From contig JBCFYV010002255.1 in NCBI GenBank assembly GCA_039000515.1, positions 19,743,921 through 19,807,920 on the forward strand: a stretch of DNA of 64,000 nt. Reading direction: 5' to 3'. This stretch comes from Timema cristinae (Eukaryota; Arthropoda; Insecta; Phasmatodea; Timematidae). A program made the position numbers and the translations under genes. Position 1 is the stretch's first letter. Each line of letters starts with the position of its first letter. The notes below the pieces were generated by a model. The model was not told the DNA's origin. It saw nothing but the letters and a program-made list of their open reading frames with translations, and searched no databases. Of the stretch, positions 10,036 to 20,135 are shown one piece after another.

Positions 10036-10083
10036 TATTGACGTACTAAGCCGAAGATTCCGGGTTTGATTCCCATGTCCAGG
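10012..10083 (+). mobile_element. tRNA-like unit E, copy 2
   Basis: A box TAGCTCAGTGGTAAGAG and B box GGGTTTGATTCCC, with the shared trailer TGTCATTTTTCAATTT. Stem pairing is incomplete. It probably derives from a tRNA retroposon rather than being a working tRNA. Confidence 0.6.
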
Positions 10084-10193
10084 TGTCATTTTTCAATTTA
10101 CAAAATTTGATATCTTGATGCGACTATAACCGTAATTAATAAATAAAATAGATTTGCTATTTAATCTATCAAAATACTTGTTATAAGTTTGGC

Positions 10194-10711
10194 TTAAGGC
10201 GATTAAACCTTTTCATTTGGCGTGGAAATGCAGAGCTATGGGAATAAACGGTTATCTTCAAGAATTTGTATTGTTTTGGCAATTTTCATTTGGGAAACAG
10301 TTTGTTCGGGAACAGAAGCATGTTGATTAAGTTATACTTTTTTTATACACATCTCTATAATTTTAACAGTGATCCAATATCGATAAAATCAACATTTTTC
10401 AATAAAAAACTGCCAGCTGCATTACAAAAATGTAACACCTAATAAAACATCGATACATTATCATAGAGGGAGTGTTGAAAATATTAACATAAAAATTTCA
10501 CTCGTCGAGAAAACTGATATTTCCAAACGTATGATTTTTCCACAAGACCTGCCGGTAGCTAGCGCCATCTACTGTTTCCGTGATCCATCTGTTCTTGTTG
10601 GTGCGGAACGATACTTTGGTCGGTTATGGAAACACGCCACTCCTTTCACCCTCCCCCCACTATCCCAAAAATAGGTTTTAGACTTGCACTCGACAGGGCC
10701 AAGGGCCTTAA
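10194..10711. mobile_element. TTAA-flanked element 'S', copy 1
   Basis: TTAA at 10194-10197 and 10708-10711 brackets 510 bp. Inner ends GGCGATTAAACC and the complement GGCCCTTGGCCC are imperfect inverted ends. A homologous copy with the same ends is at 43154-43703. TTAA duplication is the piggyBac hallmark, but no transposase is present. Confidence 0.65.
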
Positions 10712-11044
10712 GAAATTGTTTAAAAATGACACCAAAGAAACAACCAATGATAACGTTTTACATTTAATGCTATATTGTAATTTCACAACTTATGTATCCT
10801 GGGCACCCTCAACCTACTTACTGAAAATTTTGATTCAAATATAATAAAAAATTATAATTTAGAATAGAATGAAAATTTAAATTATTTGCGGCGGCCCCAA
10901 TAAGCCCGGTGTTCCAGTCTTTCTCTCCTGCTACGATAATTTGTTTTCCAGCCCTCTGAGCTGTTTTCTGTAATAAGTTTAAGGTAAGTATTTTTGCAGT
11001 TTTTATAGAAAACAATTTTTTGGCCTAAATAAATCCTATCTTTC

Positions 11045-11625
11045 TACAGTGAGCGTCTCTGTGATCAGAGTTCATGTTTACAGGTCTAGATATTATTATA
11101 TATTATTATTATTATTATTATTATTTAGCACCGCGTCTTACTACCCGTTCGGGTTATACGCTTAAGTACTAATTAGGCTAATGGATTATGAATTGGGAAG
11201 GTTGAATTAAAGGAAAATAACCCGCATTTGCGTGGAGGGAGAGTGGAAAACCATTCAAGAAAAAACCACCCCCAGTTCACCCGACCGAGATTCGAACCTC
11301 GATCTCACCGTCCTCGGCAATTGGGCTCAACACGACAAGCGAGTTAGCCAACTACGTCACAGGTCTAGAGGTCCCGGGTTTGATTCCTGGCACTTCCAGA
11401 TTTTCCGATAAGCAGTGGTTCTGGAACGAGGTCAACTAAGAGTCGCGAGGGAAATTTATAAGAAGCTACTTGAATGAAAATGTAGAAGCCCTTGTAGAGA
11501 GAACTGAGATTAATTGTTGGAGGGTTTGTTGTGCTGACCACATGACACACACTATTCGCAAAAGTTTGCATTATCTTCAACAACATACGGCGGCCGCTCG
11601 GTAGGTTGGCTTGATTTCGGGCTAA
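11045..11625 (+). mobile_element. SINE-F copy 1, interrupted by SINE-A
   Basis: The head GTGATCAGAGTTCATG is at 11061-11076. It continues after the SINE-A with GGTCCCGGGTTTGATTCC (B box), GAAGCTACTTGAAT, GAACTGAGAT and GGAGGGTTTGTTGT. The same order is found on the complement of 48765-49032, which defines the family. Confidence 0.75.
11091..11358 (-). mobile_element. SINE-A inserted in SINE-F, 11-bp TSD
   Basis: Complete SINE-A on the complement. ACAGGTCTAGA is perfectly repeated at 11080-11090 and 11359-11369. Removing the insert and one repeat restores a continuous SINE-F. Confidence 0.93.
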
Positions 11626-11927
11626 AGCCATATAGTTTGTTTCTTATTTCTCCGGTAGAAATATACAATTTAATTTTCTTCACGTGGTGAAATCAACAGT
11701 TGTTGAATATCTGTCATGATCATAGTGGCATTAAAGGACAAACTTATTAAATGAAGAGAAAAAGATGCAATTAAATTCCAGGGCGTCCTTGACAGACATT
11801 CAAGAACAGTTAAAGTTGCCATATAAAGAAGATTAAATTCTAAGTTTATGCTGGGAAAATATTTGATTTATTTTGGCCAAAAATATTTTATATTATAACT
11901 GCGTAATTATTGCCCTTAGCTCGCGTT

Positions 11928-12045
11928 CCACTATTCTTCCATGCAGATGCGAGTATACTAACTCTAAAATTCCACTTTTATCATCCATACCCCAATAGTG
12001 TGGATACGATAATGACCAAAACGGGTATTAATATGCGTTACACAA
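11928..12045 (+). mobile_element. SINE-C 3' half
   Basis: Matches begin at TTCCATGCAGATGCGAGTAT and proceed through CATCCATACCCC to AACGGGTATTAATATGCG. Head absent. No duplication. Confidence 0.6.
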
Positions 12046-12211
12046 TGTACTGTATGTATAATTTAAAATGATAAACATAATCTTTGAAGTAAAAACTTTC
12101 ACCTCAAGGAATAAATAATTATTGTGGGTTCTATTGAAGTCGTAGGGATGGAAATATGGTGTGGGAAGGACCAACCATTTACAAGCTTGACTGAGTAGTC
12201 ATTAATATCCA
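12046..12211. other. Spacer before a truncated SINE-B
   Basis: AT-rich sequence without recognisable features, ending in the target site ATTAATATCCA used by the next insertion. Confidence 0.5.
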
Positions 12212-12366
12212 TTGTGAATGTGGGGAATGTGCCTCCACCGTGGTTCGGATCCCACGTTAAACTGTAGGTCCTCCATTTTCATCTCACAATCACCCTACCA
12301 TTACACATTAGCGTTAGTGCATATAACCCGAACGGGTAGTAAGACGCGGTGCTAATAATAATAATA
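12212..12366 (+). mobile_element. SINE-B, 5'-truncated with perfect 11-bp TSD
   Basis: Starts at TTGTGAATGTGGGGAATG within the SINE-B body and runs to the tail and (TAA)n. ATTAATATCCA is repeated at 12201-12211 and 12367-12377. Truncation plus a duplication shows incomplete first-strand synthesis at insertion. Confidence 0.9.
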
Positions 12367-12469
12367 ATTAATATCCACATCGATGGCACGAAGGCTAAAG
12401 GTCACGCTCACTAGTTTGGTTTGACCGAATGTGTGTACCTGCTCTGGAGTAGGCCTATATCTGAAGTGA

Positions 12470-12778
12470 AGTAACCTGGTGGTCTAGGGTAAGGTGTCAA
12501 ACTTCTGTGCTGGGGTCCGGGGTTCAATCCCGGTCCTGGGACAGATTTATCTGATTACCAAACCCTTCCTTCAACCTCTGACAAGACATCTTGTGAATGT
12601 GGGGAATGCCAGGCCTACACCATGGTTCGGATTCCACGTTAAACTGTAGGTCCTCCATTTTCATCTCACAATCACCCTACCATTACACATTAGCGTAAGT
12701 GTGTATAACTCGAACGGGTAGTAAGACGCGGTGCTAATAATAATAATAATAATAATAATATAATAATAATAATAATAA
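12470..12778 (+). mobile_element. SINE-B, deletion subfamily
   Basis: Head ACCTGGTGGTCTAGGGTAAG, B box GGGGTTCAATCCC, body lacking the ATTAATCAC segment, shared tail and a long TAA tract. Flanks ATCTGAAGTG (12459-12468) and ATCAGAAGCG (12779-12788) match at 8 of 10 positions. Confidence 0.9.
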
Positions 12779-13089
12779 ATCAGAAGCGCACAAGGTCGGC
12801 GTATCAAAAGAGCACCATTGTTTGTAGTCTCCGAGAACAATATGGCAACACCGCTTGTTGTTTCGTTCACGAACGACACATCTCTATTTCAATTTTAATT
12901 ATACCTTATTTGCATCCTAATCAACTTAATCTAACCTAACTTTAAGGTGTTGTTTTTTATTAATTTATTGTAACTATTGTAAAAAGTAGTCTACCGGCAA
13001 AGGGTTGTTTACAATACATGTTTGCCATGTTACCAGGTTATGCAGTTGTGGGTTTTTTTTCTCCCCTGTGCGCTTTTGATGTGAAGTTT

Positions 13090-13252
13090 CTCTCTCTTGT
13101 GCATTTTAGATTTTCTCCAATCAGGGAGGTAAGGGTTAGAATCCCGATCCTGCGTAATGAGGGTGGTTTTTCCTTAGTGGTCTTTTACTCAAGTGAGTTT
13201 GTATTCTTTCTAAAGCCTGCCTTTCTCATCCCAACGCCATTAGTATATTAAA
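13090..13252 (+). mobile_element. SINE-C, degenerate
   Basis: B-box trace GGGTTAGAATCCC, then GAGGGTGGTTTTTCC and CCTTTCTCATCCCAACGCCA matching the C body and tail region. It directly precedes a better-preserved SINE-C. Confidence 0.55.
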
Positions 13253-13260
13253 ATAGAGAT

Positions 13261-13500
13261 ACCCGCATCGGTGGTCACATGGTATAACGTGCTACTCACG
13301 TGTTAGACTGGACTGCCAAAGATGGGAAGATCGGGGTTCAATTTCGGTCGGATGCACTGAAGGTGGGTTTTCTTAAATAATTTTCCTATCTTCCCCCACG
13401 CAAGTGCGTGTGCATTTCCTCTTAATTAAACCTTCCTAATCCCTAACACATTAGTGTAATTAGTACATAGGCGTATAGCTCGAATGGGTAGTAAGACGTA
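13261..13500 (+). mobile_element. SINE-C copy
   Basis: Head ACCCGCATCGGTGGTCACAT, B box GGGGTTCAATTTC, body and tail GAATGGGTAGTAAGACG. The A-box region is changed. No firm duplication. Confidence 0.85.
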
Positions 13501-14066
13501 GATAGATTGGTTAAGATGTGAGAAACGGTACAAATTAAAAAAAACAACTAATCATTAATGTCTCGTCTACAATTAGTTAAACCCTACTTGTCGGAAATGT
13601 AACCTCAATAACTTCTGTCATAAATGTTTTCTATAAATTGACACAAGACTTGCATATTTCTCCTTTTTAATTATACACCTATTAATTACCGTAGGTAGTA
13701 ATTACGTCTAACGACATTTAATTGCAGATATTTCCTTTTAAAAGAGAAAATAAACCCAACTCATCTTACGATTGCCCTTGTAACCAGCGTGTCCGGTTGA
13801 TTGTAGGTGAGACCCAACACAATTATACTCTGATTTAGATAAGAAATAACTTTTTGATAGCTATACAAATTAAATGATCATTTCATAACACAAAACATTA
13901 TGTGCTTCAAAATAAAAATTAACTCCTGAAGATGGTATTCCTATTATTCCGAAACATGCTGAGAAAGTAATTCTACAGCTGGTCTTCAAGCCAAACAAGA
14001 TACCAAGAAGCAAGAAAAAATTGTTCAAATAAGACATAAAACTACACAACGTTTTATATCAAACTA
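13501..14066. other. AT-rich DNA
   Basis: Contains no supported feature. A GAAGATGGTATTCCTATTAT stretch near 13928 gives no open frame of note. Confidence 0.45.
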
Positions 14067-14326
14067 TCTAGCATAATAAAAGGAAGAGTTTGTATGTGTG
14101 TGTTTGTTTGTTTGTTTGTTTGTTTGTTTGTTTGTGTGTTTGTGTGCGATGCCCAGCCAAATTTACGGCACGCAGAGATCTGAAATTTTAAACATAGGTG
14201 GACAGAAGGAGTTTCGAACGCACCTCAAAGTAGGATTTTTAAATTTTTAATTAGCTTTTATAATTAGGCTATTTTTAACAAATTTTTGAAGAGTGGGTCA
14301 CGGGCAACGCCATGCGGGATTGCTAG
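14067..14326. mobile_element. Helitron-like non-autonomous element with TTTG repeats
   Basis: Starts TCTAGCATAATAAAAGGAAG after an A and ends CGGGCAACGCCATGCGGG-ATTG-CTAG before a T. The GGC/GCC-rich segment before CTAG may fold. A (TTTG)n tract fills 14098-14140. Assignment rests only on the termini. Confidence 0.5.
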
Positions 14327-15698
14327 TATAAAATAAAAATAAAATGTCTACCTCTTAAAAACCTTGAAATTTCCCACTACATTAGTGAAATGTTTTGTTT
14401 GGAGGGGAAGTAAATCTGTCGGTCCTAAGTCGATTGTGGCATGTAAAAACAACCTGGAATATATGTACCTTTCCAGCGCTCGCTCATAAAACTTTAATGT
14501 GGAAGGTAACGTGAAACCACCACTTTTCCTTATCTCCCCTAATACATTGTATTTATACCAGATGGTGCAGGTAGCACTAACCAGCCGAATGCCGAGTGCA
14601 TGCCGAGTTCCGTATTAATCGAAATTATATCAATACAACATTTGGGGTGTTGACTTAAAAATATACTAAGAGTGAGGTAGAATGTCATCAATGTGACAGC
14701 AAAACAATATGTTTGTATTTTATAAAAGATCCTTTTTACCAAAATCCTACTACATACATGGCAACCACCAAAGAAAACAAAGGTGTGCCTGGATTACTTT
14801 AACAACAGTTTGATTTACACGAATAGTCTAGATACTGATTTACTTGAAAGATAATTTTACTTCCCAAATCAAACAAGTTATATTGAGATAGCACAAAAGT
14901 AAAGATAAGACAATAAAATAAATATTTATTCTATTAAAGCGAGTACTTACCAATTTAGCACATGAATGTGTAGTGATATTTCTGGGTGGTTGAAAAAAAA
15001 CCATTGGAAAGCATTTTCTTAAATTAACATACGTATAATTTCTAAACACACATATAATATAAAAAACTTGAAAACTAAATTAACCTAATAAGGTACAACT
15101 AGCTTTATAAAAACATTAATAAAGACTACATAATTTATTAAATGGATAGTAGGACAAGTCTATAAAATAAGAGTAAATCTATTTGTTACCATCTCCTGTG
15201 ATTGAACAAGGGACCTTCAACGCTTTATTTATTTACTGACACGTTTAAGGCGCTAGAGTAGTCGAGCAGAAATTCATAGACACCAGAGACGAAGTGGAAT
15301 GGAAACATTACTGGGCAGAGCTTTTCGGCAATTGAAGAATAGAGGAGTGATAAAATACAAATGAAGATACAATGTGTGTTGTGACCCCCACCTGATTAAA
15401 TTACATCATACGATTCACAAATATCCACTCCACACTCTTACACGAATTACCTTCCTTTTTCCGAACATTCGGGTCGAAATATGTAGATATTTGTGCTTTT
15501 CATAGTGGAAAAATTCAACTTTTAAACCATGTTTACAAGTCTATGTAATATGTACATAGTAATAGAAAATAGTTTTGTGTTAGTTCTAGTAAACCACAAA
15601 CTTGTGTACCGGTTTTATCAATATTTAACATTAGCACAACATTTGATTGGCAATTATCTCTGCTACCTAGGCATCCCCCTAAACACCACAGTTTTGAA
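14327..15698. other. AT-rich DNA; weak repeat R trace
   Basis: About 1.4 kb with no gene. At 14680-14735 ATGTCATCAATGTGACAGCA followed by AATATGTTTGTATTTT resembles repeat R. The short frames here have no domains. Confidence 0.4.
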
Positions 15699-15711
15699 TG
15701 ACTTATTATTA

Positions 15712-15959
15712 ATATTTAGCACCGCATCTTACAACCCGTTTGGGTTATACGCTTTAAGTACTAATTACGCTAATGGATCAGGAATTGGGAAGGTTGAATT
15801 AGAGGAAGTAAACCCGCATTTGCGTGGAGGGAGAGTGGAAAACCATTTAGGAAAAACCACCCCCAGTTCACTCGACCGAGATTCGAACCTCGATCCCCCG
15901 TCCTCAGTAGTCGAGCTCAACACGACAAGCGCGCTATCCAACTACACAAACTAGATGGG
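15712..15959 (-). mobile_element. SINE-A with 13-bp TSD
   Basis: The complement has head, B box GGTTCGAATCTC, body and tail. TGACTTATTATTA lies at 15699-15711 and 15960-15972; the ATT part overlaps the tail, but TGACTT is unambiguous. The 141-codon frame across it is an artefact of the SINE. Confidence 0.9.
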
Positions 15960-15975
15960 TGACTTATTATTATTG

Positions 15976-16160
15976 ATAGTGTAGGGATGATGAGGGTGTA
16001 TTTATAGAAAGGGCACCAACATTAGAGTAAACAGGAGATGGGGGGGGGGGAATACAGTTATAAATCGAGCGTGGAAATCCACTCTCAGTGCACCCGGCCG
16101 ATATTCGAATTAAAACCTCCCCGTTACCGGAAATTCAGTTAATATAATGAGTCTTACGTA
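15976..16160 (-). mobile_element. SINE-C, partial, with poly-G tract
   Basis: The complement keeps a head trace, GCCGGGTGCACTGAGAGTGG and part of the body. A GGGGGGGGGG tract at 16040 replaces the usual GGAGGGAGAG. The tail is lost. Confidence 0.65.
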
Positions 16161-16255
16161 TAACCTTGTGATTGGTTACTTTTATCACTTAGCAATGGTG
16201 ACGAGTAAGAATAATGTTTTGTTTTAGGGATGGAAGGTCAAACAAATAAAAAAAA

Positions 16256-17150
16256 ATTGCACATCGTCTAAATACTCGTTCGGCTTATATGCGTAATATG
16301 TCCTTATTACGCTAAAGTGTTGAGTGAGACCCGGGACCAGTGTGGCTCGTGTATAGGCATTGCGGAACTGCAGCACCCACTATTTCCACTTGATATTATC
16401 GATAACATTTAATATAATGATCTCTTTGATTATTTATTTATTTTTGTAGTACAATATATATTCCTTAAGCTTAATGCCATCCCCCAGTTTATGAAAAATA
16501 TACAAAAATCTTTGTATGGAACTGTGCGCTTCCCAGTGCCAGCGACGTGGTGTTTGACTGTTGTGCGAATGCGCACATAGGAGAGGGGTGGGGAGGAAGG
16601 CGGGACTGCCAGGTAGAGAGAGCACTGTTGCTTTCGCAGTCCCGGCTTTGGCGTGATGGTGGAAGGAAGTTTTTTTTACTCAGAGTATGTTGTGCTTAAA
16701 AACCGTGTACCCTTTTCTTGAATCTGATAAAGTGTAGAAGAGTGTAGAATTAGATTATTATTCTGTTTAAAGCTATTCTATTTGATTAATTTTTTTGGGT
16801 TATTTTATTTAACAGAAAGACTAAATGCGCTTGCAGTAGGCCTACTTTCATAGGAGAAAAATTTCCTCAATTGTCAACTGTAACAATTTAAGTTAAAGTA
16901 AGTAAAAAAGTTTGGTTTTTTTTTGTTATGATTTTATCAAGTTCCTGAATAAATTTTCTTTTTATACAGGTTTTTTTTCCTTTTACACAATTTTAAAATA
17001 AAGGCTAAAAATTTTCTGGAGCAGCAACTACACTAATTTTAGCTACGAGCCGCCACTGCCCGGGACATTGAATTTAGAGTAAGTATGCCCCCAAATGCAT
17101 GAAGGGAGAGTGGATAATTGTTTAGGGGGAAAATAAAACAATCCCCAGTG
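16256..17150 (-). mobile_element. SINE-C split by a hAT-like insertion
   Basis: Tail part 16256-16329 (complement of the GTAATAAGGACATATTACGC region) and body part 17067-17150 (TTGAATTTAGAGTAAG) join cleanly when 16338-17058 and one CCCGGGAC are removed. The head beyond 17150 is lost. Confidence 0.75.
16338..17058. mobile_element. hAT-like element, 721 bp, 8-bp TSD
   Basis: The left end is CAGTGTGGCTCGTGTATAGG and the complement of the right end is CAGTGGCGGCTCGTAGCTAA. CCCGGGAC is repeated at 16330-16337 and 17059-17066. Ends and 8-bp duplication fit the hAT superfamily. No transposase frame survives; the short frame at 16434-16625 is not convincing. It is a non-autonomous derivative. Confidence 0.82.
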
Positions 17151-17159
17151 TGCCTCGAA

Positions 17160-17428
17160 AGGTCATAACAGTTGTTCCGTGAGATTTTGGGAGAAGGTCT
17201 AAAATAAGCGAGAGAAACAATTGAGGAATGAAAATAACTTTTTTTAAATCCATGTTGAACATTTTTTTAAAAAATTATACAAATATTAGAATTTTAGTCC
17301 ATCTATTTAAAGTTTTGAATAATAGTTTTTAAATGAAAAAAATTCTCCTTAAAAAAACGATAGTGTGCCTTTACAATCATAGAACCTTGTAGAGTGTGCC
17401 GTGAGTTGAAAAAGGTTGTAAATCACTG
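17160..17428. mobile_element. Second hAT-like remnant
   Basis: The complement of the right end reads CAGTGATTTACAACCTTTTT then CACGGCACAC, a form common in hAT-type non-autonomous elements. The left part has GTTCCGTGAGATTTTGGG. No matching duplication was found, so the left boundary is uncertain. Confidence 0.45.
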
Positions 17429-17545
17429 CCTTAGTCCATTCAACTCTACCGCCGAACCTTACGAATAGTTTGCTTGATTAGTATGTGGGAGTCCACGGTT
17501 TGGCCCTAATAGAAATTATTTAGTGTGTATTTTAACAATACTGTA

Positions 17546-17831
17546 ACCCGCTTCGGTGGCCGCTTGGTCTAACGCGCTACTCTCGCAGTAAACTAGATTG
17601 CTGATGACGGAGAGGGCGAGTTTAGAATCTCAGTCGGGTGTACTGAGGACCCCTTCCTCAATACACACGACCTAGATTCGAACCTTGATCTACAAAATTG
17701 TTTTCCACTTTCCACAAATGCGGGTACACTTCCCGTAAATATAACTTTCCTAATCCCTAAAACCACTAGCATAGTTAGTTCATAGGCGGTATAATCCGAA
17801 CGGGTAGTAAGACGTGGTGCTTTTTAAAAAG
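17546..17831 (+). mobile_element. SINE-C containing an internal inverted piece
   Basis: Head ACCCGCTTCGGTGGCCGCTT and tail GGTAGTAAGACGTGGTGC are normal. At about 17648-17695 the sequence CCTCAATACACACGACC...ATTCGAACCTTGATCT is the complement of the SINE's own B-box/body region. Flanks AACAATACTGTA and AACACTACTGTA (17534-17545, 17832-17843) match at 11 of 12. Confidence 0.85.
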
Positions 17832-17843
17832 AACACTACTGTA

Positions 17844-18669
17844 AAAGTCTTGATTGTTCCGGAATGCGCCCAACACACATATTCTTCTGTAGCGACGATT
17901 TAGTAATAGGCTAATGATGATTCAGAAGGAAATGATGTAGAAAACTTGACATTTCTTGTGTGACAACTTCCTGGTCTTGAAAATTCTGTTGAAACGCAAA
18001 ACTAAAGAAATTATGAATACAATATTTAAATACACGTATTTATTTTAATTTAACCCAATTATTTACAGGTATTTGAGTTTTCGATGGTTCAAAATTAGCC
18101 TGGTCTTGTTTACCTCGAACTATCGAGAATAGTGCCTACTATACTTGGTATTCCGTTTTCTCCTGATGTTTAGTCAATACTGATACTTGTCCATGAAAAT
18201 AAATACAGTAGTGGTTTGGGGAAACAAGATAAGAATATTTTCTAAAAACAAGCAGAAAGTTGTCAGTGTCTAGGACAAGCCAAACTTTGCTTAGTCTACA
18301 TCCCCGCTTTAACCCAGTCTATAAATATATATATTTTTAAATCTGACCCATTCAGAAAATAACGAAGATGGTTGAGTAACGTTTACAAATATTCTCCAAA
18401 ATACGAGACACAAATTCAAATTTACTTATACCTATTTGAAAGAATAATTATAACTTGGAAGGGGGGAAAAAATCTACTGCAGTATTTTGCGGACAAAATA
18501 ATCACATAGAGAAATTAAATTAGACCAAATGAATTTACTCTAATAAAATATTAAACAACGAGTTGTTTAACTAGTATAAGTATTAAAATGTATTATACAT
18601 GTCCAAGTGTATGCATTTATAAAATGCTAAAATAATAAACAATGAAGCGGCGAGATAAATTGTCTCGCC
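17844..18669. other. AT-rich DNA
   Basis: About 825 bp with no open frame of interest and no repeat that I can match elsewhere in the window. Confidence 0.45.
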
Positions 18670-18684
18670 AACAACCTCACAATA

Positions 18685-19157
18685 ACCCGCCTCGGTGACG
18701 TAGTTAGCTAACGCACTAGTTTTGTGTTCAGTTAGACTGCCGAGGACGGGTAGATTGAGGTTCGAATCTCACTCGTGTGAACTGGGGGGGAAGGGGGTTT
18801 CCCTAAATGGTTTTCCACTTTACTTACACGCAAATGCAGGTTAACTTCCTCTATATCAAAGAGAGGTGACCTGGTGGGCAAGTGTTAAGGTGTCAGACTT
18901 CTGTGTTGGGGGTCCGGGGTTCAATCCTCGGTCCCGGCACAGATTTATCTGATACCAAACCCTTCCTTCACCTCTGAAAAGACGTGTATTAATCACAACT
19001 TGTGAATGTGTGGAAATCCATGCCACCACCGTGGTTCGGATCCCATGTTACACTGTAGATCCTCCATTTTCATCTCACAATCACCCTATAATTACACATC
19101 AGCGTAGGTGCGTATAACCCGAACGGGTAGTAAGGCGCGGTGCTAAATAAAAAAAAT
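18685..19157 (+). mobile_element. SINE-A/SINE-B dimer inside one TSD
   Basis: SINE-A (18685-18864: head, B box GGTTCGAATCTC, body to AACTTCCTCT) loses its tail and passes directly into a complete SINE-B (18865-19157) with the shared tail. AACAACCTCAC at 18670-18680 and AACAACCACAC at 19158-19168 flank the pair. No duplication surrounds the B unit alone, so the two probably inserted as one transcript. Confidence 0.8.
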
Positions 19158-19433
19158 AACAACCACACCAAATAAGCTAATAACTGTAATTTATTCCAAA
19201 TCCTCGTATTACGTTGCGGTAAACGTATAAAAAACGAGGGCATGTGTAAAAAAAATCTTTCGCATACGTGGACAAAACTAGTGGATATGGGAGGGAACAA
19301 AATTAGTGGAAACGTGAACAAAACGAATAAACAGTTGAACAGAATGTGCACAGGAACAAAACTAGTGAACATAGAAATAAAAAAAAGCTATATAAAATTT
19401 TCTAACATGAGTATATCCGACCGCTAAAAAATG
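19158..19433. other. A-rich spacer with ACTAGTG repeats
   Basis: Contains three loosely repeated AAAACTAGTG-type motifs (19275, 19301, 19359), giving spurious short frames on both strands. No feature supported. Confidence 0.35.
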
Positions 19434-19610
19434 TTACCATATCTACTCTCACGTACTTATACGTCAAGTCAAGTGACATGCAGCTGTTACTTTGGATAAC
19501 CATAGTCAATATCTATAAAAACATTAAAACTATAGTAAAATATTATAAATGTTAACCACCAAAAATATGTTTGTTTTTTCTATAAACTTCTTTAGATATC
19601 CATTACTATA
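19434..19610 (+). repeat. Dispersed repeat R, copy 2
   Basis: CTTATACGTCAAGTCAAGTG, GCAGCTGTTAC, then ATAAATGTTAACCACC and AATATGTTTG follow the order seen in the other R copies. Confidence 0.6.
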
Positions 19611-19734
19611 AAAAATCAAGGTATAGTAAACATGTGAATGACCGCATCAAACCGGAGTCCTTAAAGCCATTTTGCTGAAATAATGAGAGTAGCCATTATG
19701 TTTGGAATATTTATAAATGTTTTGAAATGAATAA

Positions 19735-20085
19735 TCAAAATCATTAGAGCCGAATTTGAGAAAATTGATTTTTTCTCTTTTTTTTGCCCTTCAGTAAACT
19801 ACCCTTAATTTTAGAGTTAGATATCCGATTTTTTTAAAAAACCTCTGAGAAATCCTATCAAAACCCTAGATACCAAGCTTTAGCCTGATCCTTAAAATAG
19901 TTTAGGCTCTAGTTGGAGGTACAGACAGATAGAAGGGAATTAAAAAACACCTTTTTCGGATTCGAGGAAAAGGGGGGCGGGGAGAGGGGGTGTCATGAAA
20001 CGTAGAGAATCATCAAAATCTTTAATTAATTTTTTTTGCGATCATAATACTTTATTTACCTGTAAGATAGCGAGAAAGTAAAAAA
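19735..20085 (+). repeat. Dispersed AT-rich repeat L, copy 1
   Basis: Key landmarks are GTAAACTACCCTTAATTTTA, TTTAGGCTCTAGTTGGAGGT, ACAGACAGATAGA, GTCATGAAACGT and CTGTAAGATAGCGAGAAA. The same series is found at 27010-27530 and 53740-54530 (+) and inverted at 51840-52620. Class unknown; no coding capacity. Confidence 0.7.
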
Positions 20086-20135
20086 AAAAGTGAGAAAACA
20101 AGTTGTAAAAAAAACACACACACAGCAGATTTATT

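Larger units (their letters stand above)
10975..11935. mobile_element. Palindromic element 'P', copy 1, split by two nested SINEs
   Basis: The left end is at about 10975-11050 (GTATTTTTGCAGTTTTTATA). It resumes at about 11640 with CGGTAGAAATATACAATTTA and ends near CTCGCGTTCC at about 11930. The interruption is a SINE-F that itself carries a SINE-A. Four uninterrupted relatives confirm the expected order. Confidence 0.7.

Noticed and set aside
12661..12879. 72-codon minus-strand frame with an isoleucine/tyrosine-rich, membrane-like run
   Set aside because: The hydrophobic run is the complement of the TAA tail of a SINE-B.
15529..15954. 141-codon open frame, the longest in the window
   Set aside because: Its second half is the translation of a minus-strand SINE-A, and the first half has no domain. 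It is not evidence of a gene.
17138..17436. A second hAT element with precise ends
   Set aside because: The flanking 8 bases differ and the left end overlaps SINE-C sequence, so I report only a remnant with uncertain boundaries.
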